Source: Hyphococcus sp. (GTDB taxonomy: Bacteria; Pseudomonadota; Alphaproteobacteria; Caulobacterales; Parvularculaceae). Taken from it: a stretch of DNA of 64,000 bases. The notes beneath the pieces were generated by a model. It did not search any database, was not told the origin of the DNA, and saw only the letters and a program-made list of their open reading frames with translations. Shown in pieces: positions 56,526-64,000 of this stretch; within the stretch, counting starts at the first letter, position 1, and each line of letters begins with the position of its first letter. The DNA lies in NCBI GenBank assembly GCA_021776375.1, contig JAJFGA010000085.1, forward strand, positions 1 to 64,000, read 5' to 3'. Made by a program: the position numbers and the translations under genes.

Positions 56526-57455
56526 ATGTCTGAATTGCGGGATCTTATTGGTTATGAGGACAAGCCGCCGGATGCGAACTGGCCGGGCGGCGCGCGCATC
56601 GCTGTTCAGTTCGTCCTCAACTATGAAGAGGGCGGCGAGCGCTGTATATTGGACGGCGATAGCCAATCGGAATCTTTTTTGTCTGAAATTATCGGCGCGG
56701 CGCCGTTTGAGGGTGCGCGGCACATGTCGATGGAATCGATTTACGAATATGGTTCTCGTGCGGGCGTGTGGCGGGTGCTTGATTTATTTAAGTCGCGAGG
56801 CTTGCCTATCACCATGTTCGCTGTTGCTCTGGCGGCACAAAAAAATCCGGCGGTGATTGAGCGCGCTTTGGCCGATGGTCACGAGGTTGCAAGCCATGGG
56901 CTGCGGTGGATCGATTATAAAGAAATGCCCGAAGAGATGGAGCGCACACATCTGCAAGAGGCAGTTGAAATTTTAACGAAACTCTGCGGCGCGCCTCCGC
57001 TCGGTTGGTACACTGGCAGGACGAGCGAGAATACGCGGCGGCTGGTGGCTGAGCATGGCGGGTTTTTATATGACGCTGATGACTATTCTGACGACTTGCC
57101 GTTTTGGAGCGCGCAAACAAAGTCGCCTCATCTGATTGTGCCCTATAGTTTGGACACAAATGATATGCGCTTTGCGACTCTACAGGGATTTAATACCGGT
57201 GCGGATTTCGAAACCTATCTGAAAGATGCGTTCGATGTGCTTTATCGCGAAGGCGCTGAGGTGGCGAAAATGTTGTCGGTTGGCCTTCATTGTCGGCTGA
57301 TCGGACGCCCGGCGCGGTTCAAAGCGCTTGAAGCTTTTGTTGATTATATTTCGTCATTTGATGATGTCTGGGTATGTCGCCGGATTGATATCGCACGGCA
57401 CTGGCGCGCGCGCCATCCATTTAACAAAATCGCAGAGAGGGGCGCTGATGGATAG
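56526..57455 (+). CDS. puuE: Allantoinase, polysaccharide-deacetylase type
   Basis: 309 aa. The NodB-like fold is marked by FVLNYEEGGE, ADGHEVASHGLRW and LHCRLIGRPAR. PuuE-type allantoinases differ from metal-dependent cyclic amidohydrolases and hydrolyse allantoin to allantoate. The ATG at 56526 is preferred to an in-frame start 12 codons upstream because the conserved N-terminus begins there. It overlaps the OHCU decarboxylase start by 8 bp. Confidence 0.93.
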   Translation: MSELRDLIGYEDKPPDANWPGGARIAVQFVLNYEEGGERCILDGDSQSESFLSEIIGAAPFEGARHMSMESIYEYGSRAGVWRVLDLFKSRGLPITMFAVALAAQKNPAVIERALADGHEVASHGLRWIDYKEMPEEMERTHLQEAVEILTKLCGAPPLGWYTGRTSENTRRLVAEHGGFLYDADDYSDDLPFWSAQTKSPHLIVPYSLDTNDMRFATLQGFNTGADFETYLKDAFDVLYREGAEVAKMLSVGLHCRLIGRPARFKALEAFVDYISSFDDVWVCRRIDIARHWRARHPFNKIAERGADG

Positions 57456-57972
57456 TCACCATGTGATGCGCGGTGCGTCCGAACGGAGTATGCGGGATGG
57501 TTTCGTCACTCGCTTCGGCGGCGTTTATGAGCATTCCCCCTGGGTTGCGGAGGCGATTTTCGACGATGGTAATATTGCCGACGACGCCACCCAATTGGCG
57601 AAAGCGATGGCGGCGGTCGTGGATAGGGCTGCGTATGAACGCCAGCTGGAGCTGCTGCGCGCGCATCCAGACCTAGCCGGCCGTCTCGCACTGCAAGGAG
57701 AATTGACGCAAGCGTCTACTGACGAACAAAAATCCGCCGGGCTTGACCAGTGTACGCGTGAGGAGCTGGAGAGGTTCCAATCTCTCAATAAGGACTATAC
57801 CGATAAATTCGAATTTCCATTTATTTTTGCTGTTTCCGGTAAAAACATTGTGCAAATTCTAGAAAATTTTGAGACGCGATTGGGAAATTCTCCACAGCAG
57901 GAGTTTGCTACGGCGTTAGGTGAGGTGCACAAGATCGCCCGCATACGTCTGGAGAAGCTGGCGAATGAATAG
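57448..57972 (+). CDS. uraD: OHCU decarboxylase
   Basis: 174 aa. FVTRFGGVYEHSPWVAEA, the active-site LLRAHPDLAGRLA, the STDEQKSAGLDQC helix and FPFIFAVSGK are the family blocks. It decarboxylates 2-oxo-4-hydroxy-4-carboxy-5-ureidoimidazoline to S-allantoin. AGAGAGGGG lies before the ATG at 57448, inside the end of puuE. In some genomes it is fused to puuE; here they are separate but overlapping genes. Confidence 0.94.
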   Translation: MDSHHVMRGASERSMRDGFVTRFGGVYEHSPWVAEAIFDDGNIADDATQLAKAMAAVVDRAAYERQLELLRAHPDLAGRLALQGELTQASTDEQKSAGLDQCTREELERFQSLNKDYTDKFEFPFIFAVSGKNIVQILENFETRLGNSPQQEFATALGEVHKIARIRLEKLANE

Positions 57973-57981
57973 GGGCAGAAG

Positions 57982-58989
57982 ATGACTGATAACAAGATCG
58001 ATGAACCTGATTTTGTGCGCCGCTTTCCAAATCTTGCCTCGCCACGTTTTGGCAGCCGAGCAGCGAGCGCATCGGATGAGTTTTTTGGCGTCAAGGAGAG
58101 GTTAATATCTGATGCTCCGCCAATTTTTATTGCGGATAAATATGACGCGCATGGCAAATGGATGGACGGATGGGAAAGCCGCCGCAAGCGCGACGAAGGC
58201 CACGATTGGTGCATTGTTGAGCTCGGTGCATGCGGTATCATTCATGGTGTGGAGGTTGATACCAGATATTTTACTGGAAACTACCCGCCCGGCGCCTCTA
58301 TCGAAGCTTGCGCGCCGAATGCAGATATTGACGACGCGTCAGCATGGAAAACAATATTACCAAGGGTGTCATTAGAGGGCGACAAGCGCCAGTTTTTCGT
58401 CATTAGCGAGGACGGCGTTTGGGGTGCTGTGCGGTTGAACATTTTACCCGATGGCGGTGTTGCGCGGTTGCGACTTTATGGCGAGGTTGTGCCATCATGG
58501 GGTGAAGTTGATGGTGGCGCATTGGTTGAGCTTTCAGCGTTAAGGAATGGCGGGCGCATCGTCGCCTTTAATGATGCTCATTATGGTGATCTTTGGGCGT
58601 TGCTGTCGGAGGGGCGAGGCAAGACCATGGGGGATGGCTGGGAAACCCGCCGTCGGCGTGAGCCTGGAAATGACTGGATCATTATCGCACTGGCCGCGCG
58701 CGGTGTTGTAGAGGCGATTGAAATCGACACCGCCCATTTCAAAGGCAATTTTCCCGATAGCGCCTCTGTCGAAGGTGTCGATCTTTCAGGCGTGAGCGAT
58801 GAGGTGCTGCTCGACGGATCGGCGTCATGGTGTGAGATTTTGCAGCAGCGCAAGCTTCAGGCGGATATGCTGCACGAATTCAGCGGTGCCGATATTTCTT
58901 CGCCTGAACCGATCACTCATGTCAGACTTAATATCTACCCTGATGGTGGCGTCAGCCGTTTTCGGGTCTTTGGGCGGCGCCAACAATGA
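57982..58989 (+). CDS. alc: Allantoicase
   Basis: 335 aa. Two repeated allantoicase modules (about 15-170 and 180-333) are seen in GKWMDGWESRRKR/GDGWETRRRREPGNDW and in VEVDTRYFTGNYPPGASIEA/IEIDTAHFKGNFPDSASVEG. It cleaves allantoate to ureidoglycolate and urea. It starts 9 bp after uraD and overlaps allA by 4 bp, so it belongs to one translational unit. Confidence 0.95.
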   Translation: MTDNKIDEPDFVRRFPNLASPRFGSRAASASDEFFGVKERLISDAPPIFIADKYDAHGKWMDGWESRRKRDEGHDWCIVELGACGIIHGVEVDTRYFTGNYPPGASIEACAPNADIDDASAWKTILPRVSLEGDKRQFFVISEDGVWGAVRLNILPDGGVARLRLYGEVVPSWGEVDGGALVELSALRNGGRIVAFNDAHYGDLWALLSEGRGKTMGDGWETRRRREPGNDWIIIALAARGVVEAIEIDTAHFKGNFPDSASVEGVDLSGVSDEVLLDGSASWCEILQQRKLQADMLHEFSGADISSPEPITHVRLNIYPDGGVSRFRVFGRRQQ

Positions 58990-59495
58990 GCATTGTGGAT
59001 CTGTCGCCTGAGCCGTTGACGAGGGGAAATTTTTCCCGGTTCGGCGATGTTCTTGAAGTTAGCGGCGCGGCGCGCATTGTCATTAATGAAGGAACGACGG
59101 AGCGTTTTCATGCCTTATCGCGGCTGGATGTCACTGACCAACTGGGTGCGGGGATCCTTTCGATCTTCCGAGCGACGGCGCGTCCGAGCCCGATAAAAAT
59201 TGCTATGATGGAGCGCCACCCATTGGGAAGTCAGGCTTTCTTTCCTTTGACCAACAACCGATGGCTTATTGTTGTAAGTGCGGCGGAAACACCGGCGCCG
59301 GATAATTTGATAGCGTTTTGGGCCCGCGGCGATCAGGGCGTTCAATATTCAAAAAATATCTGGCACCATCCATTGTTGATCATTGAGCCGGCGCAAGATT
59401 TTCTGGTTGCCGATCGCGCCGGACCTGGAGATAACCTCGAAGAGATATGGTTTGGTGACGACGCCTACGCCCGGCTGGCTTCGACGCGAGACTAA
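58986..59495 (+). CDS. allA: Ureidoglycolate lyase
   Basis: 169 aa. FSRFGDVLE, MERHPLGSQAFFPL and WHHPLLI match AllA. It releases glyoxylate and urea from ureidoglycolate, the last step visible. Glyoxylate can be used by malate synthase (aceB at 13.5 kb); a urease or urea transporter is not in the window. The ATGA overlap with alc shows co-translation. It is convergent with the 218-aa membrane protein, with 10 bp between stops. Confidence 0.94.
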   Translation: MSIVDLSPEPLTRGNFSRFGDVLEVSGAARIVINEGTTERFHALSRLDVTDQLGAGILSIFRATARPSPIKIAMMERHPLGSQAFFPLTNNRWLIVVSAAETPAPDNLIAFWARGDQGVQYSKNIWHHPLLIIEPAQDFLVADRAGPGDNLEEIWFGDDAYARLASTRD

Positions 59496-59505
59496 TATAC
59501 TGCCC

Positions 59506-60162
59506 CTAGTTGTGCCGCGCTTGCAGCCAGACGCCGCCGCGGGCGCCACCGATCAATGATGGGATGGCGAGGCTGAGCCATAAAAGGCGAAAGGAAAGCG
59601 GGTAATTGTCAGCCGGATTGATCATCGCTAAGAGGGTTGGCGCGAAGACGATGAGACCTGCGGGAGCGAGCCGGTAGGCGATGTTGCTGATAAACGGGAC
59701 TGCCGTGCTAAACGTGAAAAATGCGATAAGCCCGCCGCCAATGGCGACACCGATCATCTGTACTAACAGATAGATTGCGCGGCTATAAAAATAAGACGAT
59801 GCGTTTGTCATGGCGGCGAAAGTTCTGGCGGCGCTTCGCGCGATCCAAATATCCCAATAGTAGATCAGCAAAAAGGCGCCGAGCAGGGCAACAAATGCAA
59901 GGCCAAGTGGCTGTATTTTTAGTGATTGCAACCGTTTTAAGATCAGATGCGGCGCTGACCGCATGATTTGACGCCAGTACCAGCTTTGTGCGTCGCGCGG
60001 CGAATGACGGGAGAGGAGGCGGTATTCCTCCTCTAGATCGCCAATCAACACCGCCTTGTCCGCCGCATCCATGATGAAAGTGAGCAGCGCGCAGGCGACC
60101 CAGGGTGGGCCTAACGGTGCGCTGGCGCTCGCGTTGCTCGCATCCTTAGTGTCTTTGGCCAC
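59506..60162 (-). CDS. Membrane protein with permease-prefix-like N-terminus
   Basis: 218 aa. The N-terminal 70 residues (IGDLEEEYRLLSRHSPRDAQSWYWRQIM) resemble the permease prefix domain usually found in front of MacB/FtsX-type ABC permeases. Here only about four membrane helices follow and the permease core is absent, so it is a stand-alone or truncated version. Its start overlaps the PadR regulator gene by 52 bp, the usual regulator-prefix pairing. Function unknown. Confidence 0.7.
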   Translation of the reverse strand: MAKDTKDASNASASAPLGPPWVACALLTFIMDAADKAVLIGDLEEEYRLLSRHSPRDAQSWYWRQIMRSAPHLILKRLQSLKIQPLGLAFVALLGAFLLIYYWDIWIARSAARTFAAMTNASSYFYSRAIYLLVQMIGVAIGGGLIAFFTFSTAVPFISNIAYRLAPAGLIVFAPTLLAMINPADNYPLSFRLLWLSLAIPSLIGGARGGVWLQARHN

Positions 60163-60476
60163 GGATCCAATCCCTTTAACATGGAGCCAAGTGCGCGGAT
60201 TGACTTTTCAAGTTGCGCTTGACCTTCCGCCTTTATGGCATAATGCCGTTTGGCACGCCCACCGCGTTCGCGCGTCGCCTCGCCTACGCGTGAAGTGACA
60301 TAGCCTTTTTCTTCAAGCCGTGAGAGCGTTGAGTAAAGTGCGCCTATCGATACAGATCGAGCGGCGCGCTCTTCTATTTCTTTCCGGATGGTTACTCCAT
60401 AAGCGTCCGATCCCTGACGAACGAGCGCGGCAAGGACAAGAATTTCAAATTCACCCAGGTTTTTTGTTCTGCCCAT
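60111..60476 (-). CDS. PadR-family transcriptional regulator
   Basis: 121 aa. A winged-helix domain (LGEFEILVLAALVRQGSDAYGVTIRKEIEERAARSVSIGALYSTLSRLEEKGYV) is followed by GGRAKRHYAIKAEGQAQLE, the canonical PadR wing. These repressors respond to small molecules and often control an adjacent membrane protein. The downstream permease-prefix gene overlaps it by 52 bp, so the two are one operon. The AT-rich upstream region likely carries promoter and operator. Confidence 0.9.
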   Translation of the reverse strand: MGRTKNLGEFEILVLAALVRQGSDAYGVTIRKEIEERAARSVSIGALYSTLSRLEEKGYVTSRVGEATRERGGRAKRHYAIKAEGQAQLEKSIRALGSMLKGLDPWPKTLRMRATRAPAHR

Positions 60477-60895
60477 GTTTCTGTCCGCTATATCTACTAC
60501 AAAATAGAATTAAACAAAAAAATGTCAATGACCGAGGGGTGGTTGTGCTGCGCCAGCCACCAATACAGGCCGGCACCAACGCTTCGTATCGAGATGGGGT
60601 CGTATGGTGGGAGGTTTTATGAATATTGGACGCTTCATACGGCAACTGGCGCAAACACTCTCTGGTTGCAATTTCTTTAAGAGTTATCCGTATACATTAA
60701 TGGTTTGCTAAAACACTACAGTGCCGCCCAGTCGTGCAAATGCATCAAAGCCTTAGTTTTTAATTGTTTCAGGCTGATAGATGGAGCGATTCACACATTT
60801 TTCATATCACAGAGACGGTTTAAAGGGTTGGTATTGTTTTTGGTGTACCGATGGTAACCATACAAATTAATTGAGCGTGTCGGGAAGGTAATCCA
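60477..60895. other. Intergenic region between padR and the che operon
   Basis: 419 bp. The left end is AT-rich (60485-60530), fitting a padR promoter. A possible 30-codon gene lies at 60619-60711. A palindrome ATGGT-A-ACCAT (60851-60861) lies about 35 bp before the che operon and may be an operator. No tRNA, terminator or repeat unit seen. Confidence 0.5.
60619..60711 (+). CDS. Possible 30-aa peptide
   Basis: An ATG with a strong GGGAGG five to six bases upstream opens 30 codons (MNIGRFIRQLAQTLSGCNFF at the start), then TAA. It contains two cysteines and is basic at the N-terminus. No similarity is recognised and the frame is short, so it may be chance. It is listed because the ribosome site is much better than expected in non-coding DNA. 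Confidence 0.25.
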   Translation: MNIGRFIRQLAQTLSGCNFFKSYPYTLMVC

Positions 60896-61207
60896 TTGAG
60901 TAGAGAAGACATCAAAAGCGAAGATGGTAGGATTATCCTCACTTCTGTGCTTGACCTGCGCGCTGCCGCTCCGTTGACAGATGAGTTGTTGGCCTTACGC
61001 GGTAACGATCTTGTAATTGATGCCTCCAAAGTTGAACGCATCGGAGCGCCGTGCTTTCAGGTACTGCTGTCTGCGGTAAAAACCTGGGCGGTCGCCGGCC
61101 ATACAATTGCAATATTCGACGAGTCTTCAGCCTTTTCTGAAGCCGCAGCCCATCTTGGGGTTTGCCTTTCGCAACCTGAAACAATCGAGAATGAAACATG
61201 CCATTAA
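60896..61207 (+). CDS. cheS: STAS-domain chemotaxis protein (CheS-like)
   Basis: 103 aa, one STAS domain. LVIDASKVERIGAPCFQVLLSAVKTW is the central strand-helix; the serine phosphorylated in anti-anti-sigma factors is replaced (G-A-P-C). The gene order STAS-cheY-cheA-cheW matches the Sinorhizobium meliloti operon, where CheS binds CheA and speeds CheY1 dephosphorylation. A TTG start with AAGG 7 nt upstream is the best choice. It overlaps cheY by 10 bp. Confidence 0.75.
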   Translation: MSREDIKSEDGRIILTSVLDLRAAAPLTDELLALRGNDLVIDASKVERIGAPCFQVLLSAVKTWAVAGHTIAIFDESSAFSEAAAHLGVCLSQPETIENETCH

Positions 61208-61563
61208 GCGTGCTTGCCGTTGATGATTCGCGGACTATGCGAGAAATGTTGCGCCTCGCCCTCACTGAGGCGGGTTTCGAGGTGTCACTTGCCGACGACG
61301 GCGAGCACGGCCTTGAGGTGCTTGATGGCATGGCGCCAAATGTCATTATTACAGATATCAACATGCCGATAATGGACGGCTTTGGGTTCATTGAGGGCGT
61401 AAGACGTTCAGCTGAACATCGCGTAACGCCAATTCTCGTGTTGACGACGGAATCGGCTCCGGAACTTAAGATGCGGGCAAAGAATGCCGGCGCCACCGGG
61501 TGGATCGTAAAACCATTTGATAAAGATAAGCTGGTCGACGCCATAAAACGCGTTGCCGCATAA
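61198..61563 (+). CDS. cheY: CheY-type chemotaxis response regulator
   Basis: 121 aa, receiver domain only. The acidic pocket is D9/D10, the phospho-acceptor D53 in ITDINMP, the switch threonine lies in VLTTESAP and the conserved lysine is K105 in VKPFD. By position next to cheS and cheA it resembles CheY1 of two-CheY systems, which acts as a phosphate sink rather than the main motor ligand; this is inference. It overlaps the STAS gene by 10 bp. Confidence 0.9.
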   Translation: MPLSVLAVDDSRTMREMLRLALTEAGFEVSLADDGEHGLEVLDGMAPNVIITDINMPIMDGFGFIEGVRRSAEHRVTPILVLTTESAPELKMRAKNAGATGWIVKPFDKDKLVDAIKRVAA

Positions 61564-61582
61564 AAAATCGGGAGTTCTTTCA

Positions 61583-63766
61583 GTGGATTCAATGGCGGAT
61601 ATCAAGCAGACCTTTTTTCAGGAATGCGATGATTTGCTCGGTGAGTTAGAGAGCGGCCTTCTGGATATGGAAGGTGGCGACGGGGATTCTGAAACGGTTG
61701 CCGCTATTTTTCGCGCGGTGCACTCTATCAAAGGCGGCGCCGGGGCCTTCGGGCTCGATAATCTTGTCGCTTTTGCGCATATTTTTGAAACAACGCTTGA
61801 TGAGGTCCGCGCGGATCGGTTGGAGGCAACGCCTGACGTTTTGAGTGTTTTATTGCGCTCATCAGACGTATTGGCCGACTTGGTGCGCGCCGCCCAAAAT
61901 GACGAAGAGTTGGGCGAGGAAGTGACTACGGGGCTCGTCGAAGAGTTATCAGCATTCGTTGGAGAAAAGGCAGGCGCGCCGGACGAAGCGGCGGCAGCGG
62001 GCGGCGAGGATATTTCGTTTGCCCCGCTCGGCACGGCTATCGATCTCGATGACGTATTTGGCGATCTTGATAGTGTCGAGGAGAGCCAAAGATTCATTAT
62101 AAAATTCCGCCCGATGCCAGAACTATACGCAAATGCGAATGAAACCGTTCTGTTGATGCGGAACCTGGCCGCAATGGGCGAGGTTAATGTTGCGTGCGAT
62201 GAATCGCAAATTCCAACGCTCGATGTGCTTGATCCAGAAGGCGCCTACCTTTCCTGGACGATTACCGTTCAGACCAGCAATAGCGAAGCTGAGCTGCTGG
62301 AAATTTTCGAGTTTGTCGAGGATGACTGCACGCTTGAAATCAAGTCTGAAGAGTTACCAGATGACACGATTGAGCCTGAACTGGCTGATGATGAAACTAT
62401 ACCAGCCGAAGAAGAGGCGTCGCACACAGATGTTGAGGGCGGTAAAGACGGTGTCACTTCTGGAGATAATACTGCGGACAAAGACAATGTTGTTTCGCTA
62501 GCCGAGAAAAAGGAGAAACCGACCGCTACTGCGCAGGCGTCAAAGGAAAAGGACACGAGCGATGCAACGATACGGGTCAACCTTGGCCGCATCGACCGTC
62601 TCGTCAATCTGGTCGGCGAGCTGGTGATTAACCAGGCGATGCTAACCCAAGGCGTATTTGACGCCGGGTTAGAGCGCGGCGATTCGGTCGAGGCGGGTCT
62701 TGAAGAGCTAAAACAACTGACGCGTGAAATTCAAGACAGCGTTATGGCGATCCGTGCGCAACCGGTCAAAGCATTGTTTCAGAGGATGTCACGCATTGTC
62801 CGTGAGGCAGCCAGGGCAACGGAAAAATCCGTGCACCTTGTGATGGAAGGCGAGATGACCGAAGTTGACAAGACGGTTGTCGAGCGTCTTGCCGATCCTT
62901 TGACCCACATGATTCGTAATGCGGTCGACCACGGTCTTGAGACGTCAGAAACACGTATTGCCAACGGCAAGCCCGCTGAAGGCACGGTGTCGCTCACAGC
63001 TGCGCATCGTTCCGGCCGTGTTGTGATTGAAGTTTGCGACGACGGCGCGGGAATAAACCGTGAGCGTGTTAGAAGCATCGCTATCGAAAAAGGCCTTATC
63101 AGTGAGGAAGATAAATTATCCGATAGTGATATCGACAATTTACTCTTTATGCCTGGATTTTCAACTGTAAGTAAGGTTTCAAACCTATCCGGTCGCGGTG
63201 TCGGCATGGATGTTGTTAAGCGTGCAATCCAGGCTGTCGGCGGTAAAATATCAATTTCATCGCAACCCGGAAAAGGCTCGACATTCTCCATCAGCCTGCC
63301 GCTGACGCTTGCCATTCTTGACGGCATGGTTGTTGACGTCGCTGAGCAAACTTTAGTTGTTCCCCTCACCGCGATTGTTGAAACACTGAAGCCGATGCCA
63401 TCAGATATCCACGATCTTGGAGCCGGAGCAAAAGTTATATCTATTCGTGGTGAATTCATTCCGATCATAGATGCCGGGATATCAATGGGATACCGAACCG
63501 AACCGACAGACCCTCTGACCGGGGTTGTGCTTTCGGTTGAAACAGAAGATGGCGCACGTGCTGCGGTGATAGTTGATTCCATTCAGGATCAACGACAGGT
63601 CGTCATTAAAAGCCTGGAAGAAAATTATGGCCATGTCGACAGTGTCGCCGCGGCGACTATCCTCGGCGACGGCAGGATAGCGCTCATTCTTGATGTTGAC
63701 TCAATTATCGATCGTGGAGGTAGCGCGGTCTCATTTCATGAAAATAGTCTAGCTGCAACAGGGTAA
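61583..63766 (+). CDS. cheA: Chemotaxis histidine kinase CheA
   Basis: 727 aa. The N-terminal Hpt domain has H47 in [14 protein letters not shown] middle domain (about 165-265, [18 protein letters not shown]) precedes an acidic linker. Dimerisation starts at [17 protein letters not shown], then HATPase motifs [18 protein letters not shown] and GRGVGMDVV, then a C-terminal CheW-like regulatory domain. GTG at 61583 with GGGAG 8 nt before it is chosen; an ATG three codons on is too far from the ribosome site. Confidence 0.95.
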   Translation: MDSMADIKQTFFQECDDLLGELESGLLDMEGGDGDSETVAAIFRAVHSIKGGAGAFGLDNLVAFAHIFETTLDEVRADRLEATPDVLSVLLRSSDVLADLVRAAQNDEELGEEVTTGLVEELSAFVGEKAGAPDEAAAAGGEDISFAPLGTAIDLDDVFGDLDSVEESQRFIIKFRPMPELYANANETVLLMRNLAAMGEVNVACDESQIPTLDVLDPEGAYLSWTITVQTSNSEAELLEIFEFVEDDCTLEIKSEELPDDTIEPELADDETIPAEEEASHTDVEGGKDGVTSGDNTADKDNVVSLAEKKEKPTATAQASKEKDTSDATIRVNLGRIDRLVNLVGELVINQAMLTQGVFDAGLERGDSVEAGLEELKQLTREIQDSVMAIRAQPVKALFQRMSRIVREAARATEKSVHLVMEGEMTEVDKTVVERLADPLTHMIRNAVDHGLETSETRIANGKPAEGTVSLTAAHRSGRVVIEVCDDGAGINRERVRSIAIEKGLISEEDKLSDSDIDNLLFMPGFSTVSKVSNLSGRGVGMDVVKRAIQAVGGKISISSQPGKGSTFSISLPLTLAILDGMVVDVAEQTLVVPLTAIVETLKPMPSDIHDLGAGAKVISIRGEFIPIIDAGISMGYRTEPTDPLTGVVLSVETEDGARAAVIVDSIQDQRQVVIKSLEENYGHVDSVAAATILGDGRIALILDVDSIIDRGGSAVSFHENSLAATG

Positions 63767-63770
63767 GACC

Positions 63771-64000
63771 ATGTCAGATACAGAAGTAAAAAGTAAAGAT
63801 GAAGCGCTGGAGTTGGTCGCTTTTTGTGTGGGCGATCAGGAATATTGCGTGAACATTATGTCCGTGCGGGAAATCCGCGGCTGGACGAAAGAAACGTCTC
63901 TACCATTGACGCCTCCATTCGTGCGCGGCGTGATTAATTTGCGAGGTTCAGTTGTACCAGTTATCGATCTCGCATCTCGCCTTGGCCTTGAACAGACAGA
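63771..64000 (+). CDS. cheW: CheW coupling protein, N-terminal part
   Basis: The first 76 codons are visible; the gene continues past the right edge. [44 protein letters not shown] and RLGL are the standard CheW beta-barrel blocks. It links CheA to chemoreceptors. It starts 4 bp after cheA, so the operon continues beyond the window, probably with cheR, cheB and cheD. Confidence 0.95.
   Translation, partial: MSDTEVKSKDEALELVAFCVGDQEYCVNIMSVREIRGWTKETSLPLTPPFVRGVINLRGSVVPVIDLASRLGLEQT

Noticed and set aside
1-64000. Prophage, insertion sequence, CRISPR array or integron
   Set aside because: No transposase, integrase, capsid, cas gene or regular repeat-spacer pattern found. The DUF5131 fragment has phage-named relatives but no phage context here.

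Overview
The window reads as chromosomal DNA of an alphaproteobacterium, probably a Hyphomonadales/Parvularculales-type marine lineage; this is inferred from family content and not proven. Pointers are a direct-repeat LexA box of the alphaproteobacterial type, an IalB-family protein, a complete ccoNOQP-GHIS set under an FNR/FixK-like box, ribosomal protein L21 with a C-terminal helix-hairpin-helix tail, and a chemotaxis operon in the order STAS protein-cheY-cheA-cheW as in Rhizobiales.

Layout. 0-3 kb: start of a DUF5131 gene with an SOS-type promoter, a 900-bp gene-free stretch rich in palindromes, and small secreted or membrane proteins (a 133-aa exported protein, an exported Hcp-like protein, a 29-aa membrane peptide, a 131-aa membrane protein). 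3-8 kb: two multi-domain histidine kinases and an XRE regulator with a putative operator. 8-19 kb: housekeeping and central carbon genes (gph, glmU, rpiA, gor, aceB, an IalB protein, acnA). 18.7-21.2 kb: an outer-membrane-type protein with a cellulose-synthase-like glycosyltransferase. 21.3-25.6 kb: dapF, tdk and a divergent ppc. 25.8 kb: tRNA-Ser(CGA). 26.2-34.1 kb: the cbb3 oxidase structural and assembly operon. 34-42 kb: a DUF2189 protein, hemC, mixed metabolic genes, and rpmA/rplU.

The most coherent region is 42.3-59.5 kb. It holds deoC, an apparently split ALDH16-type aldehyde dehydrogenase, a PfkB sugar kinase, a nucleoside deoxyribosyltransferase-like enzyme and ung. These are followed by a set of genes for guanine/xanthine breakdown: xdhABC, guaD, membrane urate oxidase puuD, hiuH, OHCU decarboxylase, allantoinase puuE, allantoicase and ureidoglycolate lyase. 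Read together, they predict catabolism of (deoxy)nucleosides. The sugar would end as glyceraldehyde-3-phosphate plus an oxidised C2 unit. The purine ring would end as glyoxylate and urea. Malate synthase (aceB, 13.5 kb) could take up the glyoxylate. PuuD carries a cytochrome c domain, so its electrons could reach the cbb3 oxidase encoded in the same window.

The right end (59.5-64 kb) holds a PadR/permease-prefix pair and the start of a chemotaxis operon (cheS-like, cheY, cheA, partial cheW). No insertion sequence, prophage, CRISPR array or integron was seen.
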